DNA of 64,000 bases from Ignavibacteria bacterium (GTDB lineage: Bacteria; Bacteroidota; Ignavibacteria; OLB7). The notes beneath the pieces are model-generated. The model worked only from the letters and a program-made list of their open reading frames with translations, had not been told where the DNA came from and made no database searches. The number at the start of each line of letters is the position of its first letter. Positions within the stretch are counted from its first letter, which is position 1. The stretch lies in the NCBI GenBank assembly GCA_020635205.1, contig JACKAE010000005.1:248001-312000 (forward strand), written 5' to 3'. A program made the position numbers and the translations under genes. Of the stretch, positions 17,334 through 26,130 are shown one piece after another.

Positions 17334-18659
17334 ATGAGTAAGGCAGAACAGAATTCTTTGAATAGCCAGAGCGAGATTCCAGGGAATGGGTCGGATGGTG
17401 GACAGGATGTTATTGTGGGACTCGACATTGGAACCAGTAAAGTCTGCGCAATTGTCGCCCGGCGTGATCTGGAGAATCCCGATCAGGTTCACATCCTCGG
17501 CGTGGGACATTCTCCATCCGATGGATTGAACCGTGGCGTAGTTGTCAACATTGAAAAGACTGTTCGCTCAATCGAACGTGCGTTGGCTGGGGCAGAGGCG
17601 CAGTCGGGCGTGAAGATTCGGTCGGTGATCGTCGGCATTGCCGGTGATCACATTCAGTCCTTTCCGAGTCGTGGAGTTGTCACGATCAGCGATCCTGAAC
17701 AAGTAGTCTCGCAAGCCGATGTCGACCGACTGTTGCAAGATGCGCAGCGGATTAGTCTGCCGTCGGATCGCCGAATCCTTCACGTGATTCCGCAAGAATA
17801 TATCATTGACGGACAGGATGGGATCAGCGATCCGGTCGGTATGTCGGGATTGCGGATGGAGGCGAACGTTCACGTGATTACAGGACTTGTGACTGCAGCG
17901 CAGAATATCTACCGCTGTGTTGAGCGTGCCGGACTTCACGTGGCCGACATCGTGCTGGAGCCTCTCGGCAGCAGCTATGCAGTGTTGGAAGAGGATGAGC
18001 GTGAGGTTGGCGTCGGGTTGATCGACATTGGGGGGGGGACAACTGACATTGCGGTCTTCGAAGATGGGACGATTCGCCACACATCGGTGATTGGCATTGC
18101 CGGGCACATGGTGACAAACGACATTCGGAAGGGACTCGGCATCATCGGTGAGCAGGCGGAGAGAATCAAACAGGAGTATGGGTACGCTTACGGAGCGATG
18201 ATTCTGAACGACGAGTCGTTCATGATCCCGGGTATCGGTGGTCGCAAGCCGATGGAAGTAACCAAGTCGATGCTTGCCCGGATTATCCAGCCTCGCATGG
18301 AAGAGATTTTAGAGTTTGCCCTCGCGGAGATCAAGCGTTCCGGTTATCTGCGCCACCTCTCGGCTGGCGTTGTTCTCACGGGTGGAGGCGCGTTGCTTCG
18401 CGGCTCGGCAGAACTTGCACAGGAAGTGTTGGGAATGCCGGTGAAGATTGGCATCCCGGCAGGCTTCGGCGGAAGTGCACTGGCTCCGGAAGTAGAGTCT
18501 CCAATCTATGCAACCGGTGTTGGCCTCGTGATGCGAGCACTAAGGCAGACCTCCGACATCGACGTGATGGAAGATGAAGGAGAGGAGATTGAAGAGGGAG
18601 AAGAAGTGGTGAAGGAGTCAATGTTTTCACGCATGAAAAAGTTCTTTGAAGAACTGTAG
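17334..18659 (+). CDS. ftsA: Cell division ATPase FtsA
   Basis: 441 residues of actin fold. Phosphate-1 motif 'GLDIGTSKVCAIV', SHS2 inserted domain ('SPSDGLNRGVVVNIEKT'), phosphate-2 'LIDIGGGTTDIAVF' and adenosine motif 'LTGGGALLRG'. The C-terminus ends in a Phe/Lys-rich amphipathic helix ('MFSRMKKFFEEL') that anchors FtsA and FtsZ filaments to the membrane. The 88-base gap to ftsQ shows no repeat. An ATTCAAA-type repeat starts a few bases after the stop. Confidence 0.96.
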   Translation: MSKAEQNSLNSQSEIPGNGSDGGQDVIVGLDIGTSKVCAIVARRDLENPDQVHILGVGHSPSDGLNRGVVVNIEKTVRSIERALAGAEAQSGVKIRSVIVGIAGDHIQSFPSRGVVTISDPEQVVSQADVDRLLQDAQRISLPSDRRILHVIPQEYIIDGQDGISDPVGMSGLRMEANVHVITGLVTAAQNIYRCVERAGLHVADIVLEPLGSSYAVLEEDEREVGVGLIDIGGGTTDIAVFEDGTIRHTSVIGIAGHMVTNDIRKGLGIIGEQAERIKQEYGYAYGAMILNDESFMIPGIGGRKPMEVTKSMLARIIQPRMEEILEFALAEIKRSGYLRHLSAGVVLTGGGALLRGSAELAQEVLGMPVKIGIPAGFGGSALAPEVESPIYATGVGLVMRALRQTSDIDVMEDEGEEIEEGEEVVKESMFSRMKKFFEEL

Positions 18660-18665
18660 GAAAGA

Positions 18666-18706
18666 GAATTCAATTCAAGATTCAAAAGGCGAAATTCAAA
18701 AAAGTT
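18666..18706 (+). repeat. ATTCAAA-type repeat between ftsA and ftsZ
   Basis: GAATTCAATTCAAGATTCAA and AAATTCAAAAAAG units begin seven bases after the ftsA stop. Same family as 8401, 57681 and 58683. Confidence 0.7.
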
Positions 18707-18805
18707 GGCAGTGAATTTGTCCAAGGTTGACTTTTAAGAAGCGCGTAGTCCGGCTGTAAATTTTTTAATGATTAATTTTAAAGTAATCGGCTCAACACAT
18801 AAAAC

Positions 18806-18814
18806 GAGGGAGGA
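18806..18814 (+). promoter_or_regulatory. Strong Shine-Dalgarno sequence of ftsZ
   Basis: GAGGGAGGA ends nine bases before the ftsZ ATG. Few genes in this window have so good a ribosome site, consistent with FtsZ being the most abundant division protein. The 164-base leader between ftsA and ftsZ suggests a separate promoter, though I could not assign one. Confidence 0.7.
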
Positions 18815-18823
18815 CCACACACC

Positions 18824-20152
18824 ATGATTGAGCTTGACCACAATGCCGAAATGTACAGTGCCAAACTGAAGGTTGTTGGCGTTGGTGGCGGCGGGGGGAA
18901 CGCCATCAACAGTATGATCGAACGTGGCTTGGAGGGATGCGAATTTGTCGCGGTTAACACCGACGCGCAGGCACTTTCAAAAAACCAGGCTCCACACAAG
19001 GTACAGATCGGGAAAGAATTAACGCGCGGCCTTGGTGCGGGGGCAAACCCCGAGATTGGCCGCGACGCGTCAGTAGAAGATCGGGAAGAACTGGCGCAGA
19101 CCCTTACCGGCAGCGACATGGTTTTTGTGACTGCTGGAATGGGAGGTGGAACGGGAACCGGTAGCGCACCGGTTGTCGCAGAGGTTGCCCGCGAGCTTGG
19201 AGCACTCGTTGTCGGCATCGTCACACGTCCGTTTAATTGGGAAGGGAAACCGCGTCAGTCCAAAGCGGAGAGTGGTATCGAGGAATTGCGCAAGCAGGTT
19301 GATACGCTCATCGTTGTTCCCAATCAGCGTCTTCTCTCCATTATCGACAAGAACACAAGTCTGCAAGATGCCTTCCGCAAGGTTGACGACGTTCTCTACA
19401 ATGCCACGAGTGGTATTGCCCGCATCATCACGGGGCAAGGCTATATCAACGTTGACTTTGCGGACGTGCGGACAATCATGCAGAGCATGGGTGAAGCCTT
19501 GATGGGAACGGGAATGGCTACTGGAGATGATCGGGCGGTAGAGGCGGCACAGAGTGCAATCTCTTCTCCACTTCTTGAAGGAGTCTCGATTACCGGCTCG
19601 CAAGGTGTCCTTATCAACATCGCAGCTTCCAGCAGCTTGACGATGATGGAGATCGACGAAGCCGTAGACATCGTCTACAAGTCAGTCGGTCAGGATGCAA
19701 ACATCATCTTCGGTGTGGTTATCGACGAAGCTCTCGAAGAGAAGATGATGGTGACAGTAATCGCAACTGGTTTCAACAAGAAGGTGGCACAGAAGAGCGA
19801 GGCAGAGGAGAAGACCTCAGCCATGCCATTCAAGACTGCCGGTTTTGACTTGAAGCGGGAGGAGGTAACGCCGGAGGCAGAGCAGCAGAAAACTCCGGTG
19901 GTTCCAGCAGTTATACCTCCAACTCCCAAGGAGGAGCCAGACGAGTACGTCGCGAACAATCCAGGAACCTACAAGAAGTACGACGTACCTGCCTACGAAC
20001 GTCGCAATGTCAGCCACGAAGTATTGCGTGGAGGATTCGATATTCCGAAGGCAAACGACGGGAAAGAAGAAGAGGGGGAAAACCAAAATCAGGCAGAAGA
20101 GGCACGCCCACGCACGGAACGGGCAGCCTTCCTTCGGCGAATAATGGACTAA
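18824..20152 (+). CDS. ftsZ: Cell division GTPase FtsZ
   Basis: 442 residues. Tubulin signature G107-G-G-T-G-T-G113, N-terminal 'VVGVGGGGGNAINSMI' and the T7 loop region 'NVDFADVRTIM' are intact. It polymerises into the Z ring. After the GTPase core (to about 325) comes a variable acidic linker rich in Pro/Glu and a short C-terminal segment ('ERAAFLRRIMD') in place of the classical conserved peptide, which would bind FtsA. Last gene of the cluster, followed by a strong terminator. Confidence 0.97.
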   Translation: MIELDHNAEMYSAKLKVVGVGGGGGNAINSMIERGLEGCEFVAVNTDAQALSKNQAPHKVQIGKELTRGLGAGANPEIGRDASVEDREELAQTLTGSDMVFVTAGMGGGTGTGSAPVVAEVARELGALVVGIVTRPFNWEGKPRQSKAESGIEELRKQVDTLIVVPNQRLLSIIDKNTSLQDAFRKVDDVLYNATSGIARIITGQGYINVDFADVRTIMQSMGEALMGTGMATGDDRAVEAAQSAISSPLLEGVSITGSQGVLINIAASSSLTMMEIDEAVDIVYKSVGQDANIIFGVVIDEALEEKMMVTVIATGFNKKVAQKSEAEEKTSAMPFKTAGFDLKREEVTPEAEQQKTPVVPAVIPPTPKEEPDEYVANNPGTYKKYDVPAYERRNVSHEVLRGGFDIPKANDGKEEEGENQNQAEEARPRTERAAFLRRIMD

Positions 20153-20200
20153 GGAAGCAGACTACCCCCAACGTAGCCAGAAAGCCCAAAGAGTTACAGA

Positions 20201-20237
20201 AGCCGAACCAGTTGAGAGACTGGTTCGGCTTTTTTTC
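20201..20237 (+). terminator. Rho-independent terminator closing the dcw cluster
   Basis: A perfect 12-bp stem AGCCGAACCAGT/ACTGGTTCGGCT with a six-base loop, followed directly by a run of T. It lies about 50 bases after the ftsZ stop. Confidence 0.92.
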
Positions 20238-20294
20238 TTTCACCATTGCTTCAACAAATCGCTGTCTCCTCCGAAATTCGTATGATTATGGTCT

Positions 20295-21002
20295 ATGAGT
20301 TCAGATCGCTTACTATATCGCGACCCTGTGCAGTCCCGCTCGTTAGTTGGTGGGGTGCTTCTGTTGCTGACTCTCCTCTCTGGCTGCAGCGATGTGCCGG
20401 AGATTGTGGATGGTGGAGTCTCAATTCCTGGTGTCGGAAGTATGTTTACCACGCAAGTTGTGCAGCAAGTTGGAGCAGACTCCCCTCCTGTACAGACCTC
20501 GATGAAGTTCTCGGTTCAAGTAACCGATATGATTATGGAGGGGAAGGAACGGGTGGTACAGTTTGCTGCCGACACGCTTGTTACGCTGATTGCCTACGAG
20601 ACAAATGGAGACCTTTCACTCTATATGGAGCCTGGAGCGTTTGGTCGCTGTCCAGTCTCCGCCGGGTGGCTCCGCGTTCCTTTCGGAGGAGAGGCTGATG
20701 TCAACGATACACTTCTAACAACGGAAGACTGTATCCTTGTGTGGAGTGCGCGACCTTTAGGAGTTGAATCGGTCATTATCAATGGCTTGTCGCTTAAGAC
20801 CCAAAAAGTGGTGGCGGAATTGCGTGCCGATGAGTTAGGAGAGGAGGCGGGGTTCCGTTGTCGCAAGTATACGCTCTGGTATGCCCCAGAACTTGGATAT
20901 GTTGTGCGAGAACACCTTATCGGTCTTGAAGGAGATAACGAACAGGTCGATACCATCGGCACATCGCAAAGGGAACTGAGCGAGTACACCTTGAAGAAGT
21001 AG
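20295..21002 (+). CDS. Lipoprotein of unknown function
   Basis: 235 residues. Signal peptide with lipobox 'LLSGC' (Cys near residue 31), so it should be lipidated and sit in an envelope membrane. The rest is beta-strand rich. The end, 'APELGYVVREHL' and later 'SEYTLKK', closely matches the end of the lipoprotein at 40345 ('APEIGYVYKIEE', 'TSYTLK'), so the two are probably distant paralogs. I know no function for this family. Start ATG 20295; it begins just after the terminator, so it should have its own promoter. Confidence 0.8.
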   Translation: MSSDRLLYRDPVQSRSLVGGVLLLLTLLSGCSDVPEIVDGGVSIPGVGSMFTTQVVQQVGADSPPVQTSMKFSVQVTDMIMEGKERVVQFAADTLVTLIAYETNGDLSLYMEPGAFGRCPVSAGWLRVPFGGEADVNDTLLTTEDCILVWSARPLGVESVIINGLSLKTQKVVAELRADELGEEAGFRCRKYTLWYAPELGYVVREHLIGLEGDNEQVDTIGTSQRELSEYTLKK

Positions 21003-21081
21003 CGGGAGAGGGTGTCGGACATCAAAATGATAATTCTGAATTAGCTATTGACGTTGAGTAGTGCAGTGCGTAGATAAGAAC

Positions 21082-21128
21082 CTCATACACTCATATACTC
21101 ACGAACTCACATACTGAACATAAACTCA
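21082..21128 (-). repeat. Inverted RRGAGTY-type repeat upstream of a lipoprotein gene
   Basis: Read on the minus strand it contains GAGTTCGTGAGTATATGAG and similar units. It ends within a few bases of the ATG at 21130. Confidence 0.6.
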
Positions 21129-21129
21129 A

Positions 21130-21555
21130 ATGCGCTACCATCTGATTCTACTTCTTATCCTTCCAATTCTTCTACTTGCTTGCAGTGAGGAGAACGATAC
21201 TACCGAGAAGGCTCCAGAAATGGTTATCATCGAGCCTCCACCATTAGCTGATACGGCATACAACCCAGAGAACGAGGTGGTATTCGAGTATACGATCTGG
21301 AAGGAGTATGCCCACCTTGCAACGCAGGTTCCAAAAGAGGCTGCCGACAGTGTGATGCGAGCAATTACGCAATCTTCTCCCGATCCTCGCCGTGTTCGCC
21401 AGCAGTTGAAAGATGGACTTGCTCGACTTAACGCACGGCAGGATACGCTCGCTCGCTATACGATTGAGCAGAAGTACGGCATCTCCCAAGATTCCATTCA
21501 GGCAATTATCGTGGAAGTAGAGGCAAAGCTGAAGAGTGGGGAAATCGAGCGATAA
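21130..21555 (+). CDS. Small lipoprotein of unknown function
   Basis: 141 residues. Hydrophobic signal with lipobox 'LLLAC' (Cys about 18). After a Pro/Glu linker comes a helical domain ('AADSVMRAITQSSPDPRRVR', 'LARYTIEQKYGISQDSIQAI'). No family recognised. The helical part resembles small periplasmic chaperone-like helices only in general character. Confidence 0.7.
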   Translation: MRYHLILLLILPILLLACSEENDTTEKAPEMVIIEPPPLADTAYNPENEVVFEYTIWKEYAHLATQVPKEAADSVMRAITQSSPDPRRVRQQLKDGLARLNARQDTLARYTIEQKYGISQDSIQAIIVEVEAKLKSGEIER

Positions 21556-21686
21556 GTTTTGGGGAGTGGTGGGAGACTGCGGAGAGAACAAAGAACAGAT
21601 GTGCGGAGGTAAACAGTAATCAAAATCCGTAGCGATCCGCACAATCCGCGTACGATTACACTGAGTAGACAAACGAACCGCTCACA

Positions 21687-23144
21687 ATGATTCAAGGGAG
21701 AGGAGGCCGGATATTCCTGAGCGTACTGATTACGCTGCCAGTACTCTACTGGCTTGTGTTGCTGGTTGCACCCCGTGCCTTCGATCATCTCTGGTTCTGG
21801 TTTTGGTTTGCTAAGGAGACGCCGATACCCTTTTGGTGGCTCCTTCTTCTTCCGGCAGGGCTTCTATTTCTGTTGTTGCCGACTCTGCTGAGAAAAATTC
21901 CATCCTCCCTTCTTGCCATCACTCTTCTCGTCCTCTTCGGCTACATTACTCAGTGGACATTTACGCTCATTGAAGGGCGTGGCATCGAACCGATGTCTGA
22001 GAAGATGACCTACCCGGAGATTGCCCACTCCTTCTTTGCAAGCAAAGCTGTTGGGGAGATCAACGTTTCGGAGATGATTCGTACATACGACCAACTGATC
22101 GTTGTCGACTCTCTCCCTCGATTCCCATTTATCACAAAGCCTCCCGGACATTTCCTAACCTACATCGCAACGGAACGGCTTGGCCGCCTTATGCTCGGCA
22201 CTCCAACCGCAACATCGGATCGTCTGCAACAACTTGCGAACTTCGCCTCGTTCCTCTGGCCATTGCTGACCTTTCTCGCTCTCTTCCCCCTCTACTTCCT
22301 CGGGCGTAGGTTCTTAAGTGAAGAAGAGAGCCGAATCATGCTTCTCCTCTATACACTTACCCCGAATATCGTGTTGATGACGATGCACCTCGATCAGTGC
22401 CTTCTCCCCTCTCTCTTCCTATCTGTAGTTCTCCTCTTCTTGAAGAGTGTCGAGAAAGAGAGCGTAGTGCTTACACTCCTCTGTGGTTTCCTTCTTGGCG
22501 TCGCATCCTTTTTCTCTTTCTCTATGGTAACTCTCTTTCCGCTGTTAGGACTTTGGCACGGAGGCGCAGAATTGCTCCGTGCAAAGCGGGAGAATAACTC
22601 TTGGAAAACTATGTTGGTGGTAAGTCTCAGGCCGACACTCACGCCACTTACTCTTACTCTGGTTGGGTTTGCGCTCTTCCACATCATTCTTCTGATCGGC
22701 TTCGACTACAACTGGGTGAGAGAATATCAGGTAGCGCAGGAGGCACATGGAGTCTGGAAAATTCAAGAGTGGGATATTATTAGAACAATCTGGGTTGGTT
22801 TCCTCGACCTCTTCGAGTATGCCGTCTGGATTGGCTTTCCGATAGCACTCTTCGCTTTGCTCCGTTCGGGAGTCACGATCAAACGTTTGCGCAAGCACTC
22901 TTTGCGGAGTGGGGATGCGATGATTCTCTCTCTTCTCTTTCTCTTGTTCCTTCTCTCTTTCTTCGGCAAGACAGTCGCCGAGACCGGGCGACTCTGGACA
23001 TTCTTGCTTCCACTCGTGCTAATCGTTGCAGTGATGGGGTTGCGCCTTTTCCCAAAACGATTCCGCTCAACACTTCTCATTCTGTTGATTCTCCTCCAAT
23101 TCCTTCATACATTCTTCATGCGGTGGTTGCAGGATTTTGCGTAA
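21687..23144 (+). CDS. Polytopic membrane protein, possible GT-C glycosyltransferase
   Basis: 485 residues, about 11-12 membrane helices. A loop after the third or fourth helix holds 'ITKPPGHFLTYIATERLG', resembling the conserved 'PP-(L/G)' loop of lipid-linked GT-C (PMT/ArnT-like) enzymes, in which an Asp/Glu in the first periplasmic loop is catalytic. A conserved-looking 'EGRGIEPMSEKMTYPEIAHS' loop might hold it. Substrate unknown. The product is membrane bound; it could be another multi-helix family. Confidence 0.6.
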   Translation: MIQGRGGRIFLSVLITLPVLYWLVLLVAPRAFDHLWFWFWFAKETPIPFWWLLLLPAGLLFLLLPTLLRKIPSSLLAITLLVLFGYITQWTFTLIEGRGIEPMSEKMTYPEIAHSFFASKAVGEINVSEMIRTYDQLIVVDSLPRFPFITKPPGHFLTYIATERLGRLMLGTPTATSDRLQQLANFASFLWPLLTFLALFPLYFLGRRFLSEEESRIMLLLYTLTPNIVLMTMHLDQCLLPSLFLSVVLLFLKSVEKESVVLTLLCGFLLGVASFFSFSMVTLFPLLGLWHGGAELLRAKRENNSWKTMLVVSLRPTLTPLTLTLVGFALFHIILLIGFDYNWVREYQVAQEAHGVWKIQEWDIIRTIWVGFLDLFEYAVWIGFPIALFALLRSGVTIKRLRKHSLRSGDAMILSLLFLLFLLSFFGKTVAETGRLWTFLLPLVLIVAVMGLRLFPKRFRSTLLILLILLQFLHTFFMRWLQDFA

Positions 23145-23200
23145 GAGTGGGTGAGTGTATAGAGTTCATAGAGAGGAGAGTTGATAGAGTGTATAGAATT
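23142..23200 (+). repeat. RRGAGTY-type repeat after the membrane protein gene
   Basis: Begins at the TAA stop (TAAGAGTG) and runs through GTATAGAGTTCATAGAG and GAGAGTTGATAGAGTG. Continues into a small palindrome. Confidence 0.75.
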
Positions 23201-23206
23201 GGTAGA

Positions 23207-23225
23207 CGCAGGTCTTCAGCCTGCG
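23207..23225. repeat. REP-like palindrome
   Basis: CGCAGG TCTTCAG CCTGCG: six-base arms and a seven-base loop, directly after a heptad repeat. GCAGGCTGAAG-type palindromes are common intergenic elements in several phyla. It is not a tRNA arm (see rejected list). Confidence 0.55.
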
Positions 23226-23288
23226 CGGGGATAGTAGAGCTGAGAAGATCACAGCATTAACAACTGAAGCGTATAGAAGAAATCAATC

Positions 23289-24011
23289 ATGGATTATACA
23301 CAAGAATCATATCGCGTGCGGTGCGAGTGGGGAGAGGGAGGGGTGAAAATCCTTGCGCCGATGTGTGATGTTATCGTCATCGTCGATGTCCTCTCATTCT
23401 CTACCTGTGTTGACGTTGCACTCTCGCGTGAAGCCGAAGTCTATCCCTATGCTTGGAAGGATGAGCGGGGACGAATGTATGCTGAGGAGATCGGCGGAGT
23501 TCTCGCCGAGAAACGAGGAACAAGCCATTTCTCTCTCTCCCCATTCTCCTTGCAGACTCTTCCGGCAAAAACAAAGTTGGTGCTCCCCTCGCCAAATGGT
23601 TCTACGCTGACGACGATTGCTGCGGAGCAGGTTGATCTGGTGATTACCTCTTGCTTGCGCAACGCTGAAGCAGTTGGTCAAATGCTCTCTACACATAGTG
23701 GAACGATTGGTGTGATTCCCGCCGGAGAACGCTGGCCCGACGGAAGTTTGCGTCCAGCACTGGAAGACTGGCTTGGAGCTGGAGCGGTTCTTGCTGCGTT
23801 GTCAGGTGATCTCTCACCTGAAGCTGAAGTTGCCGCCAACCTCTTCGAATCTACTCGAAGCAACCTCGAAGAAACTCTCCTGAACTGCTCGTCGGGACGT
23901 GAACTGGTCGACCGTGGTTTTCGAGAGGATGTACAAATTGCAGCGGAACTGAACGTAAGCCGAAACGTCCCTACCCTGCGTGAAGGGAGATATGTGAGAG
24001 TTGAGGGTTAA
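23289..24011 (+). CDS. 2-phosphosulfolactate phosphatase family protein (ComB-like)
   Basis: 240 residues. Conserved ComB blocks are visible: 'IVIVDVLSFSTCVDVAL' near residue 30, 'LPSPNGSTLT' near 100, and 'VIPAGERWPDGSLRPALED' near 150, whose acidic residues bind Mg2+. ComB removes phosphate from 2-phosphosulfolactate in coenzyme M synthesis. Outside methanogens the family is widespread and its substrate is often unknown, and no other sulfolactate genes are nearby. The last residues ('VRVEG') and TAA are encoded by the heptad repeat that follows. Confidence 0.85.
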   Translation: MDYTQESYRVRCEWGEGGVKILAPMCDVIVIVDVLSFSTCVDVALSREAEVYPYAWKDERGRMYAEEIGGVLAEKRGTSHFSLSPFSLQTLPAKTKLVLPSPNGSTLTTIAAEQVDLVITSCLRNAEAVGQMLSTHSGTIGVIPAGERWPDGSLRPALEDWLGAGAVLAALSGDLSPEAEVAANLFESTRSNLEETLLNCSSGRELVDRGFREDVQIAAELNVSRNVPTLREGRYVRVEG

Positions 24012-24150
24012 GAGTCAGGAGTCTGAGAGTTGGCTCTATATGTGTGAGGGGACAATTAGTTGTTTACACGAAAGCCATACTTGTGGCTTTCATGCTCGAC
24101 TGCCACAAATTCTTAACTCTCAACACTATAAACTCTACGAACTCGAAGAA
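23996..24150. repeat. Composite element: forward heptads, central hairpin, inverted heptads
   Basis: Left end carries GTTGAGGGTTAAGA (24000-24013). The right end carries TCTTAACTCTCAAC (24111-24124), its inverse with one mismatch. Between them lies an eight-base hairpin GAAAGCCA/TGGCTTTC (24070-24091). The whole behaves like a 150-bp non-autonomous element with terminal inverted repeats, filling the gap between the comB-like gene and the next start. Confidence 0.7.
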
Positions 24151-24156
24151 CTAAAT

Positions 24157-24903
24157 ATGACTCGAGAAACAATTCTTGAACGACTTCGCTCTACCCTTGA
24201 ACCCTTAAGCTATGTTGATGCGATGTGGGAGGGGGGATCAGCGGCCTTCAATCGCGTAGACGAGTGGTCAGATATTGACGTGCAGGTGATCTGCAATGAC
24301 GAACGTGTGGAAGATGCCTTCACGGCTGTAGAGAATGCCTTTGCCGATCCCGGTATCGAGACTCGCTACCGTCTCCCTGAGCCAACGTGGCACGGACACT
24401 CACAAGCCTTTTACTCTCTTGCCGATACAAGTCCGTTCCTGATGCTCGACTTCGTTGTGATGAAGCGAAGCAATCCGCGACGGATGCGAGAGATAGAAAT
24501 CCACGGCGAATCAGTTGTTCACTTTGATAAGGAGAATGTTCTGACCGAAGATCACGTGAATCAAGAGGAACTCTCCGATCGATTGAAGAGACGCCTTGAA
24601 GAGATGGCGACGACGTTCGATCTTTTCCAACCCTTGGTGATAAAAGAAATCTATCGTGGCAATCGTGCCGAGGCACTACAGTTCTATCACGGGATGACGC
24701 TCCGTCCGTTAGTGGAAGTACTTCGAATCAAGCATTCTCCGGCTCGGCACAACTTTCACGTCCGTTACATCTACCACGATTTGCCACACGACATTGCCGA
24801 ACGAATAGAATCCCTTTTCTTTGTGACTGGCCTCGATGATCTTGAAAAGAAATTCCGCGAAGCAGGTGAATGGTTTCGGGAGGAATTGAGAACGAAGAAT
24901 TAA
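24157..24903 (+). CDS. Nucleotidyltransferase-fold protein
   Basis: 248 residues from ATG 24157; the frame is open back to 24001 but that stretch is repeat DNA. N-terminal pol-beta type catalytic motif G26-G-S28 followed by D39-I-D41, the metal-binding Asp pair, then a helical C-terminal half. Such single-domain nucleotidyltransferases include aminoglycoside-type enzymes and many of unknown substrate. A third catalytic Asp is plausible in 'LMLDFVVMKR'. Function beyond nucleotidyl transfer is not deducible. Confidence 0.75.
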   Translation: MTRETILERLRSTLEPLSYVDAMWEGGSAAFNRVDEWSDIDVQVICNDERVEDAFTAVENAFADPGIETRYRLPEPTWHGHSQAFYSLADTSPFLMLDFVVMKRSNPRRMREIEIHGESVVHFDKENVLTEDHVNQEELSDRLKRRLEEMATTFDLFQPLVIKEIYRGNRAEALQFYHGMTLRPLVEVLRIKHSPARHNFHVRYIYHDLPHDIAERIESLFFVTGLDDLEKKFREAGEWFREELRTKN

Positions 24904-24940
24904 GAGTCAAGAAAGGGATGGAAAACAAAAATTCCTTTAC

Positions 24941-24980
24941 GTTCTTTGTCTCCTTCGCGTCTTTGCGCCTTTGCGTGACA
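24941..24980 (+). repeat. CCTTTGCG octad repeat
   Basis: CCTTCGCG, TCTTTGCG and CCTTTGCG follow one another in 8-base register, preceded by TTCTTTGTCT. A third short-unit repeat family. A weaker relative (TCTTTGTTCGTCTTTGTGTG) is seen near 57096-57117. Confidence 0.65.
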
Positions 24981-25008
24981 GCATTGCCTGAGTTCCTCTA
25001 CACATACA

Positions 25009-25512
25009 ATGAACGCCAACTACTGGATCAACAAACTCAACTTGATTGAACATCCCGAGGGGGGCTACTTCCGTGAAGTCTATCGTTCTACGCACTCTAT
25101 GTCCCCGGATGCTCTCCCGGCAGGGTTGAGCGGAGAACACGATCTTGCCACCTCGATCTACTTCCTGATTACAAGTGCAAAGCCTTCTCACTTCCACCGA
25201 CTGAAGTCCGATGAACTTTGGTACTTCCACGAAGGCACTCCCATTACAATCCACACGATAGATGTGGAGGGAGAATATCGACCGTTGAAGTTGGGGAGAA
25301 ACATTGAGGCTGGAGAAGACTTTCAGCATATCGTCCCCTCACATACCTGGTTCGGGGCAACGGTAGAGGATGCGGGTGGATTCGGCTTGGTGAGTTGTAC
25401 CGTAGTTCCCGGTTTCGAGTTCAGTGATTTTGAACTTGCGAGTCGTTCGGAACTGCTTCGGGAGTTCCCAGAACATCAACAGATTATTGAACGGCTTACT
25501 TCAGTAGAATAG
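25009..25512 (+). CDS. DUF985 family cupin protein
   Basis: 167 residues. The family signature is complete: N-terminal 'LIEHPEGGYFREVYRS', the cupin metal motif 'SHFHRLKSDELWYFHEG', 'VPSHTWFGATV' and 'GFGLVSCTVVPGFEF'. Cupin beta-barrel with His ligands; members are small stand-alone proteins, some annotated as dTDP-sugar epimerase-like, but no reaction is established. Three bases separate it from the next gene, so the two form an operon. Confidence 0.85.
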   Translation: MNANYWINKLNLIEHPEGGYFREVYRSTHSMSPDALPAGLSGEHDLATSIYFLITSAKPSHFHRLKSDELWYFHEGTPITIHTIDVEGEYRPLKLGRNIEAGEDFQHIVPSHTWFGATVEDAGGFGLVSCTVVPGFEFSDFELASRSELLREFPEHQQIIERLTSVE

Positions 25513-25514
25513 TT

Positions 25515-26054
25515 ATGGAAGATTCATTTAGTGCGGGATTCCTCGCGTTAGCACGCCACGAGTTTCGTCGGTTAAAATCTCTTGCCGATAAAGGAATTGC
25601 GCAGGTTGATCCGACAAACTTTTTTGCTCGTTCCGACGGTGAGTCGAACAGCATTGCAATTCTCGTAAAGCACATGTCGGGCAACCTTCGCTCACGCTGG
25701 ACCGATTTTTTAACGACCGACGGAGAGAAGCCAGATCGCAACCGTGATACTGAGTTTGAAGTGGAAAACTCGGAGAGAGCAGAGCACCTAATGTCTGAGT
25801 GGGAAGATTGCTGGAACGTTCTCTTTAATACTCTCGAGGAATTAACGCCGAGCGATCTGACCCGGACAATCACAATTCGTGGCGAGGAGTTTTTGGTCTA
25901 TCAAGCAATTACTCGGCAGATCAGCCACTACGCATATCACGTTGGACAGATTGTGATGTTAGCGAAGCGTTGGCGTTCGGGAGAGTGGCAGACGCTGAGT
26001 ATTGCGCGAGGAAAATCGGAAGAGTTCAGAGCAAATCCAGAGAAATACTTGTAG
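25515..26054 (+). CDS. DUF1572 protein, DinB fold
   Basis: 179 residues with the DUF1572 pattern: 'HEFRRLKSLADKGIAQV', 'DGESNSIAILVKHMSGNLRS', and 'QISHYAYHVGQIVMLAKRW'. These are four-helix bundles of the DinB/YfiT superfamily with His residues (here H in 'KHMSG', 'SHYAYH') positioned to bind a metal. Function unknown; many relatives are thiol-dependent transferases. Confidence 0.85.
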   Translation: MEDSFSAGFLALARHEFRRLKSLADKGIAQVDPTNFFARSDGESNSIAILVKHMSGNLRSRWTDFLTTDGEKPDRNRDTEFEVENSERAEHLMSEWEDCWNVLFNTLEELTPSDLTRTITIRGEEFLVYQAITRQISHYAYHVGQIVMLAKRWRSGEWQTLSIARGKSEEFRANPEKYL

Positions 26055-26130
26055 GATTTTACTCTTCTCCCAACAAACATTTGTAGATTTAAGAGCCACA
26101 TGATAATTCCTCACATAAACATGAAAGAAC

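Noticed and set aside
18727..18760. TTGACT as a -35 for ftsZ
   Set aside because: The nearest AT-rich -10 candidate is 22 or more bases away, too far for a sigma-70-type promoter.
23196..23230. tRNA-like sequence (AATTGGTAGACGC and a 7-base anticodon-like loop)
   Set aside because: No acceptor stem, no T-arm and the loop lacks U33. It is better explained as a repeat followed by a palindrome.
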